A DNA stretch of 49,758 bases from Clostridia bacterium (GTDB lineage Bacteria > Bacillota > Clostridia > Oscillospirales > Acutalibacteraceae): assembly GCA_017436285.1 (NCBI GenBank), contig JAFSDL010000022.1, forward strand, positions 1 through 49,758, given 5' to 3'. Shown here piece after piece: positions 27,199 to 36,499 of this stretch (position 1 is the stretch's first letter; each line of letters begins with the position of its first letter). Under the pieces are notes generated by a model. That model ran no database searches and was not told the DNA's origin. It saw nothing but the letters and a program-made list of their open reading frames with translations. A program made the position numbers and the translations under genes.

Positions 27199-28827
27199 GT
27201 GATAACAAAAGCAGAATGGAAAAATATACGAGGCTCACAGCCTCAGCCCGACCAGATTATGCTCTCTATTAAAGGTGATGCTTCCAGTTCAATGACTGTT
27301 CGTTGGAGAACAGATACAACAATTGAAGCTGGCTTTGCTCTTTACAGAGAAAAGGGCACAGAAGAATGGATGAGGGCAGATGCTCTCAAGCACCCCTTCA
27401 CAACAGATATGGATGAAAGCCATTTCTTTTTTGCAGATATGACGGGGCTTAAGCCTGATACAAAATATGAATACACCTGCGGTAACGATACATACAGAAG
27501 TGAGACCTACACCTTTAAAACCGCTAAAGAAAATGCAGAAAAATTCTCATTTTTATGCCTTTCCGATATCCAGGGTGGCGATGCATTCCCCCCTGCAGAT
27601 TATACTATTCTCAGAGAAAGTGTAAAAAAATTCCTTTCAGAGCATCCTGAATGTGATTTCATTCTCACTGCAGGTGATAACACTAACTGCGGTCAGACAG
27701 ATATTCAATGGACAGGTATGCTTGAGGGCTTCAAGGGTATCAGCGAGAGTATGCCTGTAATGTTCTGTATGGGTAACCACGACGATATGGGCTTCAGCAG
27801 TTATTTTACAAAGGAAGATAAATATTATTCCGAATATGCCGAATACTTTACAAATCAGCTCTGGGGCAGCTACGAGCATAATGGGCCCACTGAAAGACCC
27901 ATCGCAAACCACGCCTTTGATTATGGTAATGTTCATTTTTCAATTATCGGCACAAGCGGTTACGAGGAAATGAACGAGTGGCTTATTGAACAGGCAGAAA
28001 AAACAGATAAAAAATGGAAATTTGCTGTTCACCATTTCCCAATCTGCTTTGCAGGTCCCGGAATTGAAATTGATGACTCATACCCATCTCTCCGTGATGG
28101 TATGGATAAATATGATATTGTATTTTCAGGTCACGAGCATTCCTTTGCCCGTTCATACCCAAGAAGAAAAGAGGGTCTTTTCACCAAACCATCCGAGGGT
28201 ACTGTTCACTATAATTTAGGCTCAAGCCACAGAAATCCTCCCGGAACAAGAGTTGTTCCAAAGGTATGGAATGCAAAAACCTATTGCCACGAGGAAGAGC
28301 TTTCAATGTTCACAATTGTTGATATTGATGGTGACAAATGCACTCTCACAGCCTATGTTGAGGATGACAGAATCATTGATATTGCTACAATTGATAAGGA
28401 TAAAGACCTTATAACACCCGTTGACCCTGCACCCGTTTACAATCAGACCCGCCTTAAATTCAAAGGCTATGATTTAGGACTTTGCGTAAGAGAAACCCTT
28501 CCCCAGAATGTTGACGGCAATTGGTACATTCCTATCGGTCAGATTATCAGCTTTATTGGTGGCGATGTGGAAAGAACACAGGGCAAAATCAAAATAGGTG
28601 TTTACGGCAGAACTGCAGAGTTTACAGAAAACTCGACTAAAGTCATTACTGATGCAGGTGAATATGAAATGGAAGCACCTTGTTTAAGACTTGAGCAAGG
28701 TCAGCTCTATGCACCAATGCACGGCTTCTGCAAGCACATCCGTATGACACCTTATTATTATGAATACAATAACTTTATTGATATTCTCTCTAACACAGAG
28801 CACGTGCCGATACCTGTTCAGCCGTAA
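27199..28827 (+). CDS. Purple-acid-phosphatase-like metallophosphoesterase with C-terminal copper-amine-oxidase-like domain
   Basis: About 542 residues. I prefer GTG 27199 over TTG 27181, since the sequence between looks like leader (GGTG is the only ribosome-site-like stretch). Residues about 15-110 form the fibronectin-like domain usual before purple acid phosphatases (SMTVRWRTDT, LKPDTKYEYTCG). The phosphoesterase domain has LSDIQGG, TAGDNTNCG, CMGNHDD, VHHFP and FSGHEHSFARS, giving the expected metal ligands. The last ~115 residues (from about 420) resemble a copper-amine-oxidase N-terminal-like module. No signal peptide is visible, odd for this family, so it may act in the cytoplasm or leave by another route. 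A hairpin terminator follows. Confidence 0.9.
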   Translation: MITKAEWKNIRGSQPQPDQIMLSIKGDASSSMTVRWRTDTTIEAGFALYREKGTEEWMRADALKHPFTTDMDESHFFFADMTGLKPDTKYEYTCGNDTYRSETYTFKTAKENAEKFSFLCLSDIQGGDAFPPADYTILRESVKKFLSEHPECDFILTAGDNTNCGQTDIQWTGMLEGFKGISESMPVMFCMGNHDDMGFSSYFTKEDKYYSEYAEYFTNQLWGSYEHNGPTERPIANHAFDYGNVHFSIIGTSGYEEMNEWLIEQAEKTDKKWKFAVHHFPICFAGPGIEIDDSYPSLRDGMDKYDIVFSGHEHSFARSYPRRKEGLFTKPSEGTVHYNLGSSHRNPPGTRVVPKVWNAKTYCHEEELSMFTIVDIDGDKCTLTAYVEDDRIIDIATIDKDKDLITPVDPAPVYNQTRLKFKGYDLGLCVRETLPQNVDGNWYIPIGQIISFIGGDVERTQGKIKIGVYGRTAEFTENSTKVITDAGEYEMEAPCLRLEQGQLYAPMHGFCKHIRMTPYYYEYNNFIDILSNTEHVPIPVQP

Positions 28828-28834
28828 CGAAAAC

Positions 28835-28874
28835 AATGCAGTCCTATTCTCATATAAAAGATATGGACTGCATT
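28835..28874 (+). terminator. Terminator hairpin after the phosphatase gene
   Basis: 10-bp arms AATGCAGTCC (28835-28844) and GGACTGCATT (28865-28874) with a 20-base loop, then TTTTC. It may be leaky, since the HD gene starts 17 bases on. Confidence 0.65.
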
Positions 28875-28890
28875 TTCTTAGGATGATTAA

Positions 28891-29514
28891 ATGTCTATAA
28901 ATAAAGATTTAGAAAATTACATAAAAGCGGAAATTCTTCCGCAATACGAAAAAAATGACAGCGGTCACTCCCTTGAGCATATTAATTATGTTCTCAGAAG
29001 GTGTTTTAAATTTGCAGAGCAATTTCCGAATATTGATTGCAATATACTTTATACTATTGCGACCTTTCACGATATTGCTCACCATATTGATAAGAAAAAT
29101 CACGAAAAGCTTTCTGCAGAGATTTTTTGTGATGATAAAAAAATGAAAGAGTTTTTCACGGAAGAAGAACGAATTATTATAAAGGAAGCCATTGAAGACC
29201 ACAGAGCTTCTGCAAACTCCGAACCACGAAGTGCCTATGGTAAAATCATTTCATCTGCCGACCGTTCAACATACATTGATGATTTTCTTCGCCGTACTCA
29301 CGCCTACACCTTAAAGCATTTTCCTGACTGCACAGAGGAAGATATGCTCAAAAGAGCCTATGACCACACACAGCAGAAATACGGCAAGGGTGGTTATGCA
29401 AAGCATTATGTTAAGGACGAGGAATACGAGAATTTCAGAAATGAAATAAATCTGCTATTGCAGGATGAAGAAAAGTTCAAACAAAAATATTTTAAAATAA
29501 ACAATTTGATTTAA
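28891..29514 (+). CDS. HD-domain phosphohydrolase
   Basis: 207 residues. The HD metal site is visible: GHSLEHI (His near 25-29), TFHDIAHHID (HD near 56-57), a later EDHR and SADRS. Family members hydrolyse phosphate esters of nucleotides. The ribosome site is AGGATGA. It lies 14 bases ahead of the next gene, likely in one transcript. Substrate unknown. Confidence 0.9.
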   Translation: MSINKDLENYIKAEILPQYEKNDSGHSLEHINYVLRRCFKFAEQFPNIDCNILYTIATFHDIAHHIDKKNHEKLSAEIFCDDKKMKEFFTEEERIIIKEAIEDHRASANSEPRSAYGKIISSADRSTYIDDFLRRTHAYTLKHFPDCTEEDMLKRAYDHTQQKYGKGGYAKHYVKDEEYENFRNEINLLLQDEEKFKQKYFKINNLI

Positions 29515-29527
29515 ATATGGTGATTTT

Positions 29528-30316
29528 ATGCAAGATGTATTTTGTGAGCTTAAATTAACAAATGTTGCTGCCTCTCTTTGCAATGCCTTAAATGTTGAAA
29601 AGCCAAACGAGGCAAACGAGCCTTTGGAAGCTCTTGTTAAGCTTTGCGAGGGCAAGGGTGTTGACAGGGTTTTAATGTATAACCCCGATGCAGTTGCGCT
29701 CTGGATTTTTGAAAAATATGCTCCCCTTTTTACTCCCGTTATGCTCAACACAAGTGTTACTCTCCCTTTACAAAGTGTAATGCCCTCTGTTACCCCTGTT
29801 TGCTTCGGAACAATGTACACCGGTGCAACACCTGATGTGCACGGAATTCAGTCATACACAAAGCCCGTTATTAAAACTGACTCGGTTTTTGATGCACTTA
29901 TAAGAGCAGGAAAAAAGCCCTGCATTGTTTCAACAGGTAACGACAGTATGTCAAAAATTTTTCTTGAAAGAGAAATGGATTATTTCATTGTTGAAGCACC
30001 TGACGAAGCAAATGAAAAGGCGATTGAGTTAATCAAGGAAGATAAATATGATTTTATCGCTGTTTACAACGGAAACTATGACGGAACAATGCATCGCTAC
30101 GGTCCTGAAAGCGAGGAATCAATTAACGCCTTAAAGCATAATATCAATGCATTTGAAACACTTGCTGATGCAGTTAAAGAGAATTGGCAGAATCATAAAA
30201 CTCTTATTGGCTTTGCTCCCGACCACGGATGCCACGAAATTGACGGTGGCTGTGGCAGTCACGGACTTTATATGCCTGAGGATATGAATATTGTTCATTT
30301 TTACGGAATAATATAA
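29528..30316 (+). CDS. Alkaline-phosphatase-superfamily phosphodiesterase/nucleotide pyrophosphatase-like protein
   Basis: 262 residues. PSVTPVCFGTMYTGATPDVHGI (about 80-102) holds the Thr nucleophile region and the typical PxxHGI; later DGTMHRYGP and PDHGCHEI supply metal ligands. At 262 residues it is short for nucleotide pyrophosphatases, with a compact N-terminus lacking a clear first metal-binding DxD, so the metal site may be incomplete. It has no signal peptide. It follows the HD gene by 14 bases and ends in a strong terminator. Possible role: hydrolysis of phosphomonoesters or diesters. Confidence 0.8.
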   Translation: MQDVFCELKLTNVAASLCNALNVEKPNEANEPLEALVKLCEGKGVDRVLMYNPDAVALWIFEKYAPLFTPVMLNTSVTLPLQSVMPSVTPVCFGTMYTGATPDVHGIQSYTKPVIKTDSVFDALIRAGKKPCIVSTGNDSMSKIFLEREMDYFIVEAPDEANEKAIELIKEDKYDFIAVYNGNYDGTMHRYGPESEESINALKHNINAFETLADAVKENWQNHKTLIGFAPDHGCHEIDGGCGSHGLYMPEDMNIVHFYGII

Positions 30317-30329
30317 AACCATATAAATA

Positions 30330-30369
30330 AAAGCAGTTCCCGAGAGGTTTGCCCCTCGGGAACTGCTTT
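30330..30369 (+). terminator. Strong Rho-independent terminator
   Basis: 15-bp arms at 30330-30344 and 30355-30369 (core GCAGTTCCCGAG) with a 10-base loop, followed by TTTC. It closes the HD/phosphatase unit and insulates the region that follows. Confidence 0.9.
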
Positions 30370-30504
30370 TTCAATCAAACAACAGATTCAGTATATCATA
30401 TATCATTTGCTTTGTCAATAATTTAACAAAAGTTTTGTTGTTCAAAGTGACAAATTCTCTGTTTTAAATAAACAAAAACTGTGAACTTTATACAAAATTA
30501 CATA

Positions 30505-30533
30505 TTGCAAAACCTGGATTTCCGTGCTATTAT
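30505..30533 (+). promoter_or_regulatory. Promoter of the candidate noncoding RNA
   Basis: TTGCAA (30505-30510), exactly 17 bases, TATTAT (30528-30533). No protein gene starts downstream within 790 bases, so the transcript it makes (from about 30540) is the purine-rich region that ends in terminators. Confidence 0.7.
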
Positions 30534-30828
30534 ATAGACAAAGAAAGGGTGAGTCCAATGTACAACTAAAAACCTGATTTCAATAGAAAGTGTGGTTCCG
30601 ATGTACAAATAAAAAACCTAATCTTAAAATTTAAAAGAAAGGAAAGGTAAACTCCAATGTTCCGGTGAAAGACCTACGGTTCGGGGAAAAAGAGTTCACA
30701 GGAAAAGAACCGAAAGACTGAAAGCTTCATATAATGAAAATTATTTCAAACAAAAGGGTTTCTCACTTACGAGAATTAATATAGATACGTATAAAAAAGA
30801 GTGTGTTTGGAAATAGGGTTCGTAAAAG

Positions 30829-30903
30829 ATGAGGTCAGAGGTCTTAAGCAATGAAAGAGAGGTAAATAAAAAGATGTTAGATATTAAAATAGAACAGAAA
30901 TAA
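30829..30903 (+). other. Possible 24-residue ORF at the end of the noncoding-RNA candidate
   Basis: ATG 30829 to TAA 30901-30903 would encode MRSEVLSNERE... (24 residues), its stop touching the first base pairs of the 3' hairpin. The ribosome site (AGGG 12 bases upstream) is poor and the Lys/Glu-rich composition is what purine-rich DNA gives by chance, so I list it only as a possibility. Confidence 0.2.
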
Positions 30904-30972
30904 CCCTCGACGGGGATGTGACGAGAAAGCATCGGTCGAGGGTTATTTCAATTTTATTTTAATTATTTGTTT

Positions 30973-30995
30973 CATCGCATAGGCGATGTTTTTTT
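30973..30995 (+). terminator. Rho-independent terminator of the candidate RNA
   Basis: CATCGC (30973-30978), loop ATAG, GCGATG (30983-30988), then seven T. A compact canonical terminator. Confidence 0.85.
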
Positions 30996-31086
30996 ATTAT
31001 ACGCTTATTGATATATTTTCTATTTTGGAGTTTATGCATCAACTGCGCAAAAGTTTATAACACAAATATAAATTATTTCATTCTAT

Positions 31087-31177
31087 GGCACAGGCAAGCC
31101 AGTGCCTTACGGGTGTATTGTTTTAAGTAATTTTGTCCGGTAGAGTAATAACCGTAAGGTATAGGCTTGCCTATACC
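31087..31177. repeat. REPIN-like pair of inverted palindromes
   Basis: Right copy on plus strand: GTAA (31154-31157) directly before a 20-base palindrome (31158-31177, GGTATAGGC-TT-GCCTATACC). Left copy in inverse orientation: 20-base palindrome 31087-31106 followed by TTAC (31107-31110). The stems differ in sequence but stay paired (GGCAC/GTGCC against GGTAT/ATACC). The same format (GTAR, GG, four variable bases, GKC, TT loop) occurs at 49263-49337. A short tetranucleotide plus hairpin in inverted pairs is the REP/REPIN layout moved by RAYT transposases. Confidence 0.75.
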
Positions 31178-31264
31178 CAAGGATACAGTTGATTGGTGCA
31201 TTTCTATATTCTGAACCACAAAATATGCAAATTCATTTTTTCAACTTTTTATTTCTGCTATAAC

Positions 31265-31293
31265 TTGCTGATTACTGTTAATTATGATATATT
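31265..31293 (+). promoter_or_regulatory. Sigma-A promoter of the arabinofuranosidase gene
   Basis: TTGCTG (31265-31270), 17 bases, TATATT (31288-31293), 33 bases before the ATG, which has an AAAAGGAG ribosome site. Confidence 0.6.
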
Positions 31294-31296
31294 TAA

Positions 31297-32820
<1,524 letters not shown>

Positions 32821-32825
32821 GAACA

Positions 32826-34265
32826 GTGAACAAAACACTCACTCCCGAAAAGCTCCAGAAAAAAGCATTGAAGAAGCAAAAAGAAATTGCAAAATGGGAA
32901 AAAGAAAAGGCGAGACCTAAAAGAAATTATTATTTTGCATACCTTGTTTTCATTATCACTCTCATTTATGCAACTGATGAAATTGCTTCTCAGATAGGCA
33001 CATTGATGAAAACCGAAATTGCAAACGATTTATTTGCAAAATTCGGTCAGAGCTCAGTTGCACTGCTTGATATTCTTTCAATTTTAGTTGTGCCCTTTCA
33101 GGCAATAGGTCTTTTATACAGACCCTTTGCAGACCGCTTGGGCAGAAAGAAATTCCTTATTATCAATACCTTCGGTATGAGCTTTGCAATGCTTGTTATC
33201 TTCCTCTCAAATAATATTTTCCTTTATTTTATCGGTGCGGTTCTTGTTCAGTTCTTCATCCCTCACGATATGCACGTGGTTTACATTATGGAATCCTCTC
33301 CCTCAAAGCACAGAGCAAGAATTTACAGTACAATTAAATTCTTTGCCAATATGAGCGTTATGCTTGTTCCCGTTTTGAGAAGACTTCTTATGTCTGAGGC
33401 TTCCGAATGGCGAAATGTTTATATGATTCCTGCTATTGTGGGACTTGTAACAAGCTTTATCGCTATTATGCTTGCAAGAGAAACTGACGCATTTATTGAT
33501 TCTCGACTTAAGCATCTTCGCAAAACCGATGAAGAGCTTTTACAGGAAAAGCTTGAAAAGAAAACCAACGATGCACAAGGCGGTCTTATTCCTGCTTTCA
33601 AATTTGCTATGAAGCACAAGCAGCTCCGTTGGCTTTTCATTACCGCAACCCTTGCAAACTTCGGCTTTATCGGTTCAATTAACTATCAGGTTATTATGTC
33701 CTATGGTTATGCGGAAAGCTTATACAACTCCTTCACAGAAGAGGTTATGGACCTTGTGAGCGTTGGCCCTGTTACAACTGCACTTTTCCTTTTCCCTGTC
33801 GGTTGCTCTCTTGCTCAGGTTATTATGGGCTTTATTTGTGACTCCAAGGGCAGAAAGCTTGCCGCACTCGTTACCGCCTTTGATTGCCTTGTTTGCTTTG
33901 TGGGCTTCTGGTTAGGTGCAAAATACAACTGGTCTCCTGCAATTGTAGGTCTTCTCTGCGGTGGCTTTGTTGGTAGCTTCTATTCAACAAATGATGTTCT
34001 TATTATGATGATTGGTGAATCCTCACCAACAAATCTGCGTTCCTCAACAATGGCTGCAGAATTCCTGCCCGTTGGTATGGGTGTTGGTCTTTCATATATG
34101 ATAAGCCTTCCCCTTGCGGCAATTTTAGGAAATCAATATATGGGCATTATTTCAATCTGCCTTCTTGTTCCCGGATTTATTGCCGCCCTCATTACTATGG
34201 CGAAGAAAACTGCTGATACAAAGGGCATTGACCTTGATACTGTAACCGGTTTAGAATGGGATTAA
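32826..34265 (+). CDS. MFS transporter
   Basis: 479 residues from GTG 32826, which has AAAGGA about 8 bases upstream; ATG 32817 overlaps the GH51 stop and is an alternative with a tighter ribosome site. A Lys-rich cytoplasmic N-terminus (about 35 residues) precedes about twelve membrane segments, with the MFS loop motif DRLGRKK in the first half and DSKGRK in the second. Because of its position it probably carries arabinose or arabino-oligosaccharides, but the sequence alone does not fix the substrate. A perfect hairpin terminator lies 57 bases after the stop. Confidence 0.88.
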   Translation: MNKTLTPEKLQKKALKKQKEIAKWEKEKARPKRNYYFAYLVFIITLIYATDEIASQIGTLMKTEIANDLFAKFGQSSVALLDILSILVVPFQAIGLLYRPFADRLGRKKFLIINTFGMSFAMLVIFLSNNIFLYFIGAVLVQFFIPHDMHVVYIMESSPSKHRARIYSTIKFFANMSVMLVPVLRRLLMSEASEWRNVYMIPAIVGLVTSFIAIMLARETDAFIDSRLKHLRKTDEELLQEKLEKKTNDAQGGLIPAFKFAMKHKQLRWLFITATLANFGFIGSINYQVIMSYGYAESLYNSFTEEVMDLVSVGPVTTALFLFPVGCSLAQVIMGFICDSKGRKLAALVTAFDCLVCFVGFWLGAKYNWSPAIVGLLCGGFVGSFYSTNDVLIMMIGESSPTNLRSSTMAAEFLPVGMGVGLSYMISLPLAAILGNQYMGIISICLLVPGFIAALITMAKKTADTKGIDLDTVTGLEWD

Positions 34266-34266
34266 G

Positions 34267-34312
34267 GGTGGCTTTGCCACCTCGATATAAATCCTTCGGA
34301 TTTGCGATATAT
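34267..34312. repeat. Small intergenic palindrome cluster
   Basis: GGTGGC-TTT-GCCACC (34267-34281) followed by a stretch with AAATCC-TTC-GGATTT inside flanking CGATATA and GCGATATA. It looks like a dispersed intergenic repeat of clostridial genomes. Copy number cannot be judged here. Confidence 0.45.
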
Positions 34313-34321
34313 CTGATTTTT

Positions 34322-34359
34322 ATACACTCTCTGAAAATCTTGATTTTCAGAGAGTGTAT
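34322..34359 (+). terminator. Terminator of the GH51/MFS unit
   Basis: Perfect 18-bp arms 34322-34339 and 34342-34359 with a 2-base centre (GAAAATC-TT-GATTTTC core), followed by TTTCCTTTTT. Confidence 0.85.
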
Positions 34360-34402
34360 TTCCTTTTTATTTGGAAAAACTTATTTCTGAGGTGAAATAT
34401 AA

Positions 34403-34591
34403 ATGGCTAAAAAAGGAATGAAGCGTCCTCAGAGGACACATACAGGGGAAAGGAACACTGTTCCACCCGTACCTGAAATTCAGGGGAAAGCTAAAGCCGG
34501 TAAAATAAAGGCAAGTCCTGTCAACAGCACTGACCTTGGCAGAGATAATTTAGAAAACGATAATACTGCGGCAGATTTGCAGGACAATTAA
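34403..34591 (+). CDS. Small basic hydrophilic protein of unknown function, coupled to the Rieske oxidoreductase
   Basis: 62 residues, rich in Lys, Asn, Asp and Pro, with no membrane segment or cysteines. It has a good GAGGTGA ribosome site and its stop lies 1 base before the ATG of the FAD/Rieske gene, so the two are probably translated together. I do not recognise it. It could be a small accessory protein or a leader whose translation sets expression of the oxidoreductase. Confidence 0.6.
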   Translation: MAKKGMKRPQRTHTGERNTVPPVPEIQGKAKAGKIKASPVNSTDLGRDNLENDNTAADLQDN

Positions 34592-34592
34592 T

Positions 34593-35888
34593 ATGGAATC
34601 AATATGGCAAAAAACAACAGAGCTACCCTCATTCCCACCTCTTGAAAAAGATATTAAAACCGATGTTCTTGTTATTGGTGGTGGTCTTGCGGGTATTCTT
34701 ACTGCCCTTAAATTACGAGAAAAGGGCGTTGACTGTATTGTTGTTGAAAAGGACAGAATATGCCAAAGGGTAACGGGGAACACAACTGCTAAAATCACAA
34801 GTCAACACGGCTTTTGTTGCAGTAAAATTCTCAAAAGCAATGGCTTTGAAAGTGCAAAAGCATATCTTCACGCCAACCAACAGGCAATTTTTGAATATGA
34901 AAAGCTATGCCGGAATATTGACTGCGATTTTGAGAAAAAGGATAATTTCGTTTATGCTACTGATGGCATGAATTTAATTGACGATGAGCTGAAAGCCTTA
35001 TGGAAAATGGGCTTTAATGCAGAATTTCAGGATAAGCTTCCTATACCTGTTAATCAGATCGGTGCAATTAAATTCAAAAATCAAGCTCAATTTAATCCTC
35101 TGAAATTCGTAAATGCAATAGCAAAGGATTTAAACATTTATGAAAACACCTTTGTTAAAAAGCTTGACGGAACCTCTGCCATAACAGAAAAAAGCAAAAT
35201 AACCTTTAAAAAGGCTGTTATTGCTACTCATTTCCCTATCATCAATAATCACGGGCTTTTCTTTATGAAAATGTATCAGCATCGCTCCTACGTTATTGCT
35301 TTGGAAAATGCACCACAGATTAACGGAATGTATGTTGATGAATATGAAAAAGGTATGTCCTTCAGAAATTACGGAAATCTTTTGCTTTTAGGCGGTGGCG
35401 GTCACAAAACCGGCAAGGATGGTGGTAATTGGGCAGAGCTTCGGAAATTCGCAAATGCAAATTACCCCGAGGCCAAAGAGGTTGCCTTCTGGGCAACTCA
35501 GGACTGCAAAACTCTTGACCACATCCCCTACATCGGACCATATTTTAAGGATGCCAAAAATCTATTTGTGGCAACAGGCTTCAACAAGTGGGGTATGACT
35601 AATTCTATGGTAAGCGCAATGATTTTAAGCGACCTGATAACAGAAAAAGAAAACCCATACGCCAAAGCCTTTGACCCATCCAGAAGCATTCTAAAACCGC
35701 AACTCTTTGTAAACGGATTTGAAAGCATAAAAAACCTTCTGACACCAACAACCAAAAGATGCCCTCATCTTGGTTGCGCTTTAAAATGGAACAAGGCAGA
35801 GCACACCTGGGACTGCCCCTGTCACGGTTCAAGATTTACAGATAAAGGAAAGCTATTGGAAAACCCTGCAAATGATGATTTAAAATAA
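34593..35888 (+). CDS. FAD-dependent oxidoreductase (DAO type) with C-terminal Rieske [2Fe-2S] domain
   Basis: 431 residues. The FAD-binding N-terminus has VIGGGLAGILTALKL and an acidic VVEKD. The C-terminus is a short Rieske domain: CPHLGC near 389 and CPCHGS near 407 give the two Cys and two His ligands. This fused family occurs in many anaerobes and Bacilli; the substrate is not known, and electron transfer between FAD and the iron-sulfur cluster is expected. No signal peptide. A UUCG-loop terminator overlaps the stop. Confidence 0.93.
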   Translation: MESIWQKTTELPSFPPLEKDIKTDVLVIGGGLAGILTALKLREKGVDCIVVEKDRICQRVTGNTTAKITSQHGFCCSKILKSNGFESAKAYLHANQQAIFEYEKLCRNIDCDFEKKDNFVYATDGMNLIDDELKALWKMGFNAEFQDKLPIPVNQIGAIKFKNQAQFNPLKFVNAIAKDLNIYENTFVKKLDGTSAITEKSKITFKKAVIATHFPIINNHGLFFMKMYQHRSYVIALENAPQINGMYVDEYEKGMSFRNYGNLLLLGGGGHKTGKDGGNWAELRKFANANYPEAKEVAFWATQDCKTLDHIPYIGPYFKDAKNLFVATGFNKWGMTNSMVSAMILSDLITEKENPYAKAFDPSRSILKPQLFVNGFESIKNLLTPTTKRCPHLGCALKWNKAEHTWDCPCHGSRFTDKGKLLENPANDDLK

Positions 35889-35911
35889 TGTTGTCTTCGG
35901 ACAGCATTATT
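35884..35911 (+). terminator. Terminator with UUCG tetraloop
   Basis: Arms 35884-35895 and 35900-35911 (one G-T pair) closed by TTCG, followed by TTTGTTT; it begins within the last codons and stop of the oxidoreductase. Confidence 0.85.
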
Positions 35912-36010
35912 TTTGTTTATATGCAGTTCACCATTATTTTTGCAATTTGTTCTATAATTTTTGTGACCAAAAGTGTTTCCCGATTGTATTTAGAGTGAAA
36001 GGAGAACGAT

Positions 36011-36499
36011 ATGAGTACTGATATTGACTTTCGAACAAAATACAAGGAATACGGTGAAATGCTTTACAGAATTGCTTTTGTTTATCTTGGGAATCCTGAT
36101 GATACAGAGGATATTTTGCAAGAGGTTTTTATTGCGCTTCTTTATAACTCCCCTGAATTCAAATCAAAGGAGCACGAAAAGGCGTGGCTTATAAGAATTA
36201 CGCAGAATAAATGCATTAATTTTCTTAAAAGCACATCAAGAAAAAATATTCCTATTGATGAACTGAAGCTTCCTACATACAGCGAAAACCAAGAAGAGAA
36301 AATTGATATTATAAAAAATATTCTTTCCTTGCCACCTAAATATAAAACCACCGTAATTCTTTATTATTACAATGATTACTCTGTGGATGAAATTGCAAAA
36401 ATACTGAAAATTAGTAAATCAGCAGTTAAAATGCGACTCAAACGCGCCAGAGAAATCTTAAAAATTGAATTGGAGGATTACCACTATGAAGAAAAATGA
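36011..36499 (+). CDS. ECF-type RNA polymerase sigma factor
   Basis: 162 residues. Region 2: MLYRIAFVYLGNPDDTEDILQEVF (about 17-40). Region 4: LPPKYKTTVILYYYNDYSVDEIAKILKISKSAVKMRLKRAREIL (about 110-155). Same length as the sigma factor at 25699 but clearly different in sequence. GAAAGGAG precedes the start. Its 3' end overlaps the anti-sigma start by 14 bases, so translation is coupled. TGTGAC at 35962-35967 may be part of its own promoter. Confidence 0.93.
   Translation: MSTDIDFRTKYKEYGEMLYRIAFVYLGNPDDTEDILQEVFIALLYNSPEFKSKEHEKAWLIRITQNKCINFLKSTSRKNIPIDELKLPTYSENQEEKIDIIKNILSLPPKYKTTVILYYYNDYSVDEIAKILKISKSAVKMRLKRAREILKIELEDYHYEEK

Larger units (their letters stand above)
30540..30996 (+). 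ncRNA. Candidate structured noncoding RNA (unassigned family), with three repeated units and terminal hairpins
   Basis: About 450 bases between a clear promoter and a clear terminator, with no credible protein gene. The strand is strongly rich in A and G. The first third holds three copies of a unit: AGAAAG, then a TCCAATG or TCCGATG, then TAC/TTC, a stop triplet and AAAACCT or a relative (copies begin near 30542, 30585 and 30634). Possible stems: CGGTTC 30677-30682 with GAACCG 30707-30712; TTCTC 30760-30764 with GAGAA 30771-30775. A long 3' hairpin uses arms ATAACCCTCGAC (30900-30911) and its complement (30935-30946), and the GC-rich terminator at 30973 follows. I could not match it to 6S, tmRNA, RNase P, SRP or T-box sequence signatures. 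A decayed gene or a leader with tiny ORFs are the alternatives. Confidence 0.5.

Noticed and set aside
30616-30816. Plus-strand open stretch of about 65 codons reading like a Lys/Arg-rich protein
   Set aside because: No start codon with a ribosome site, and purine-rich DNA gives such text by chance; kept only as an alternative (decayed gene) to the RNA hypothesis.
30741-30932. Minus-strand 63-codon frame over the RNA candidate
   Set aside because: No ribosome site, and it reads the complement of a purine-rich transcript, giving Leu/Ile/Ser-rich text by composition alone.
30340-30996. T-box or known riboswitch upstream of the arabinofuranosidase gene
   Set aside because: No GGGTGG-type T-box core or known aptamer signature; the terminator at 30973 and a separate promoter at 31265 disconnect it from the gene.
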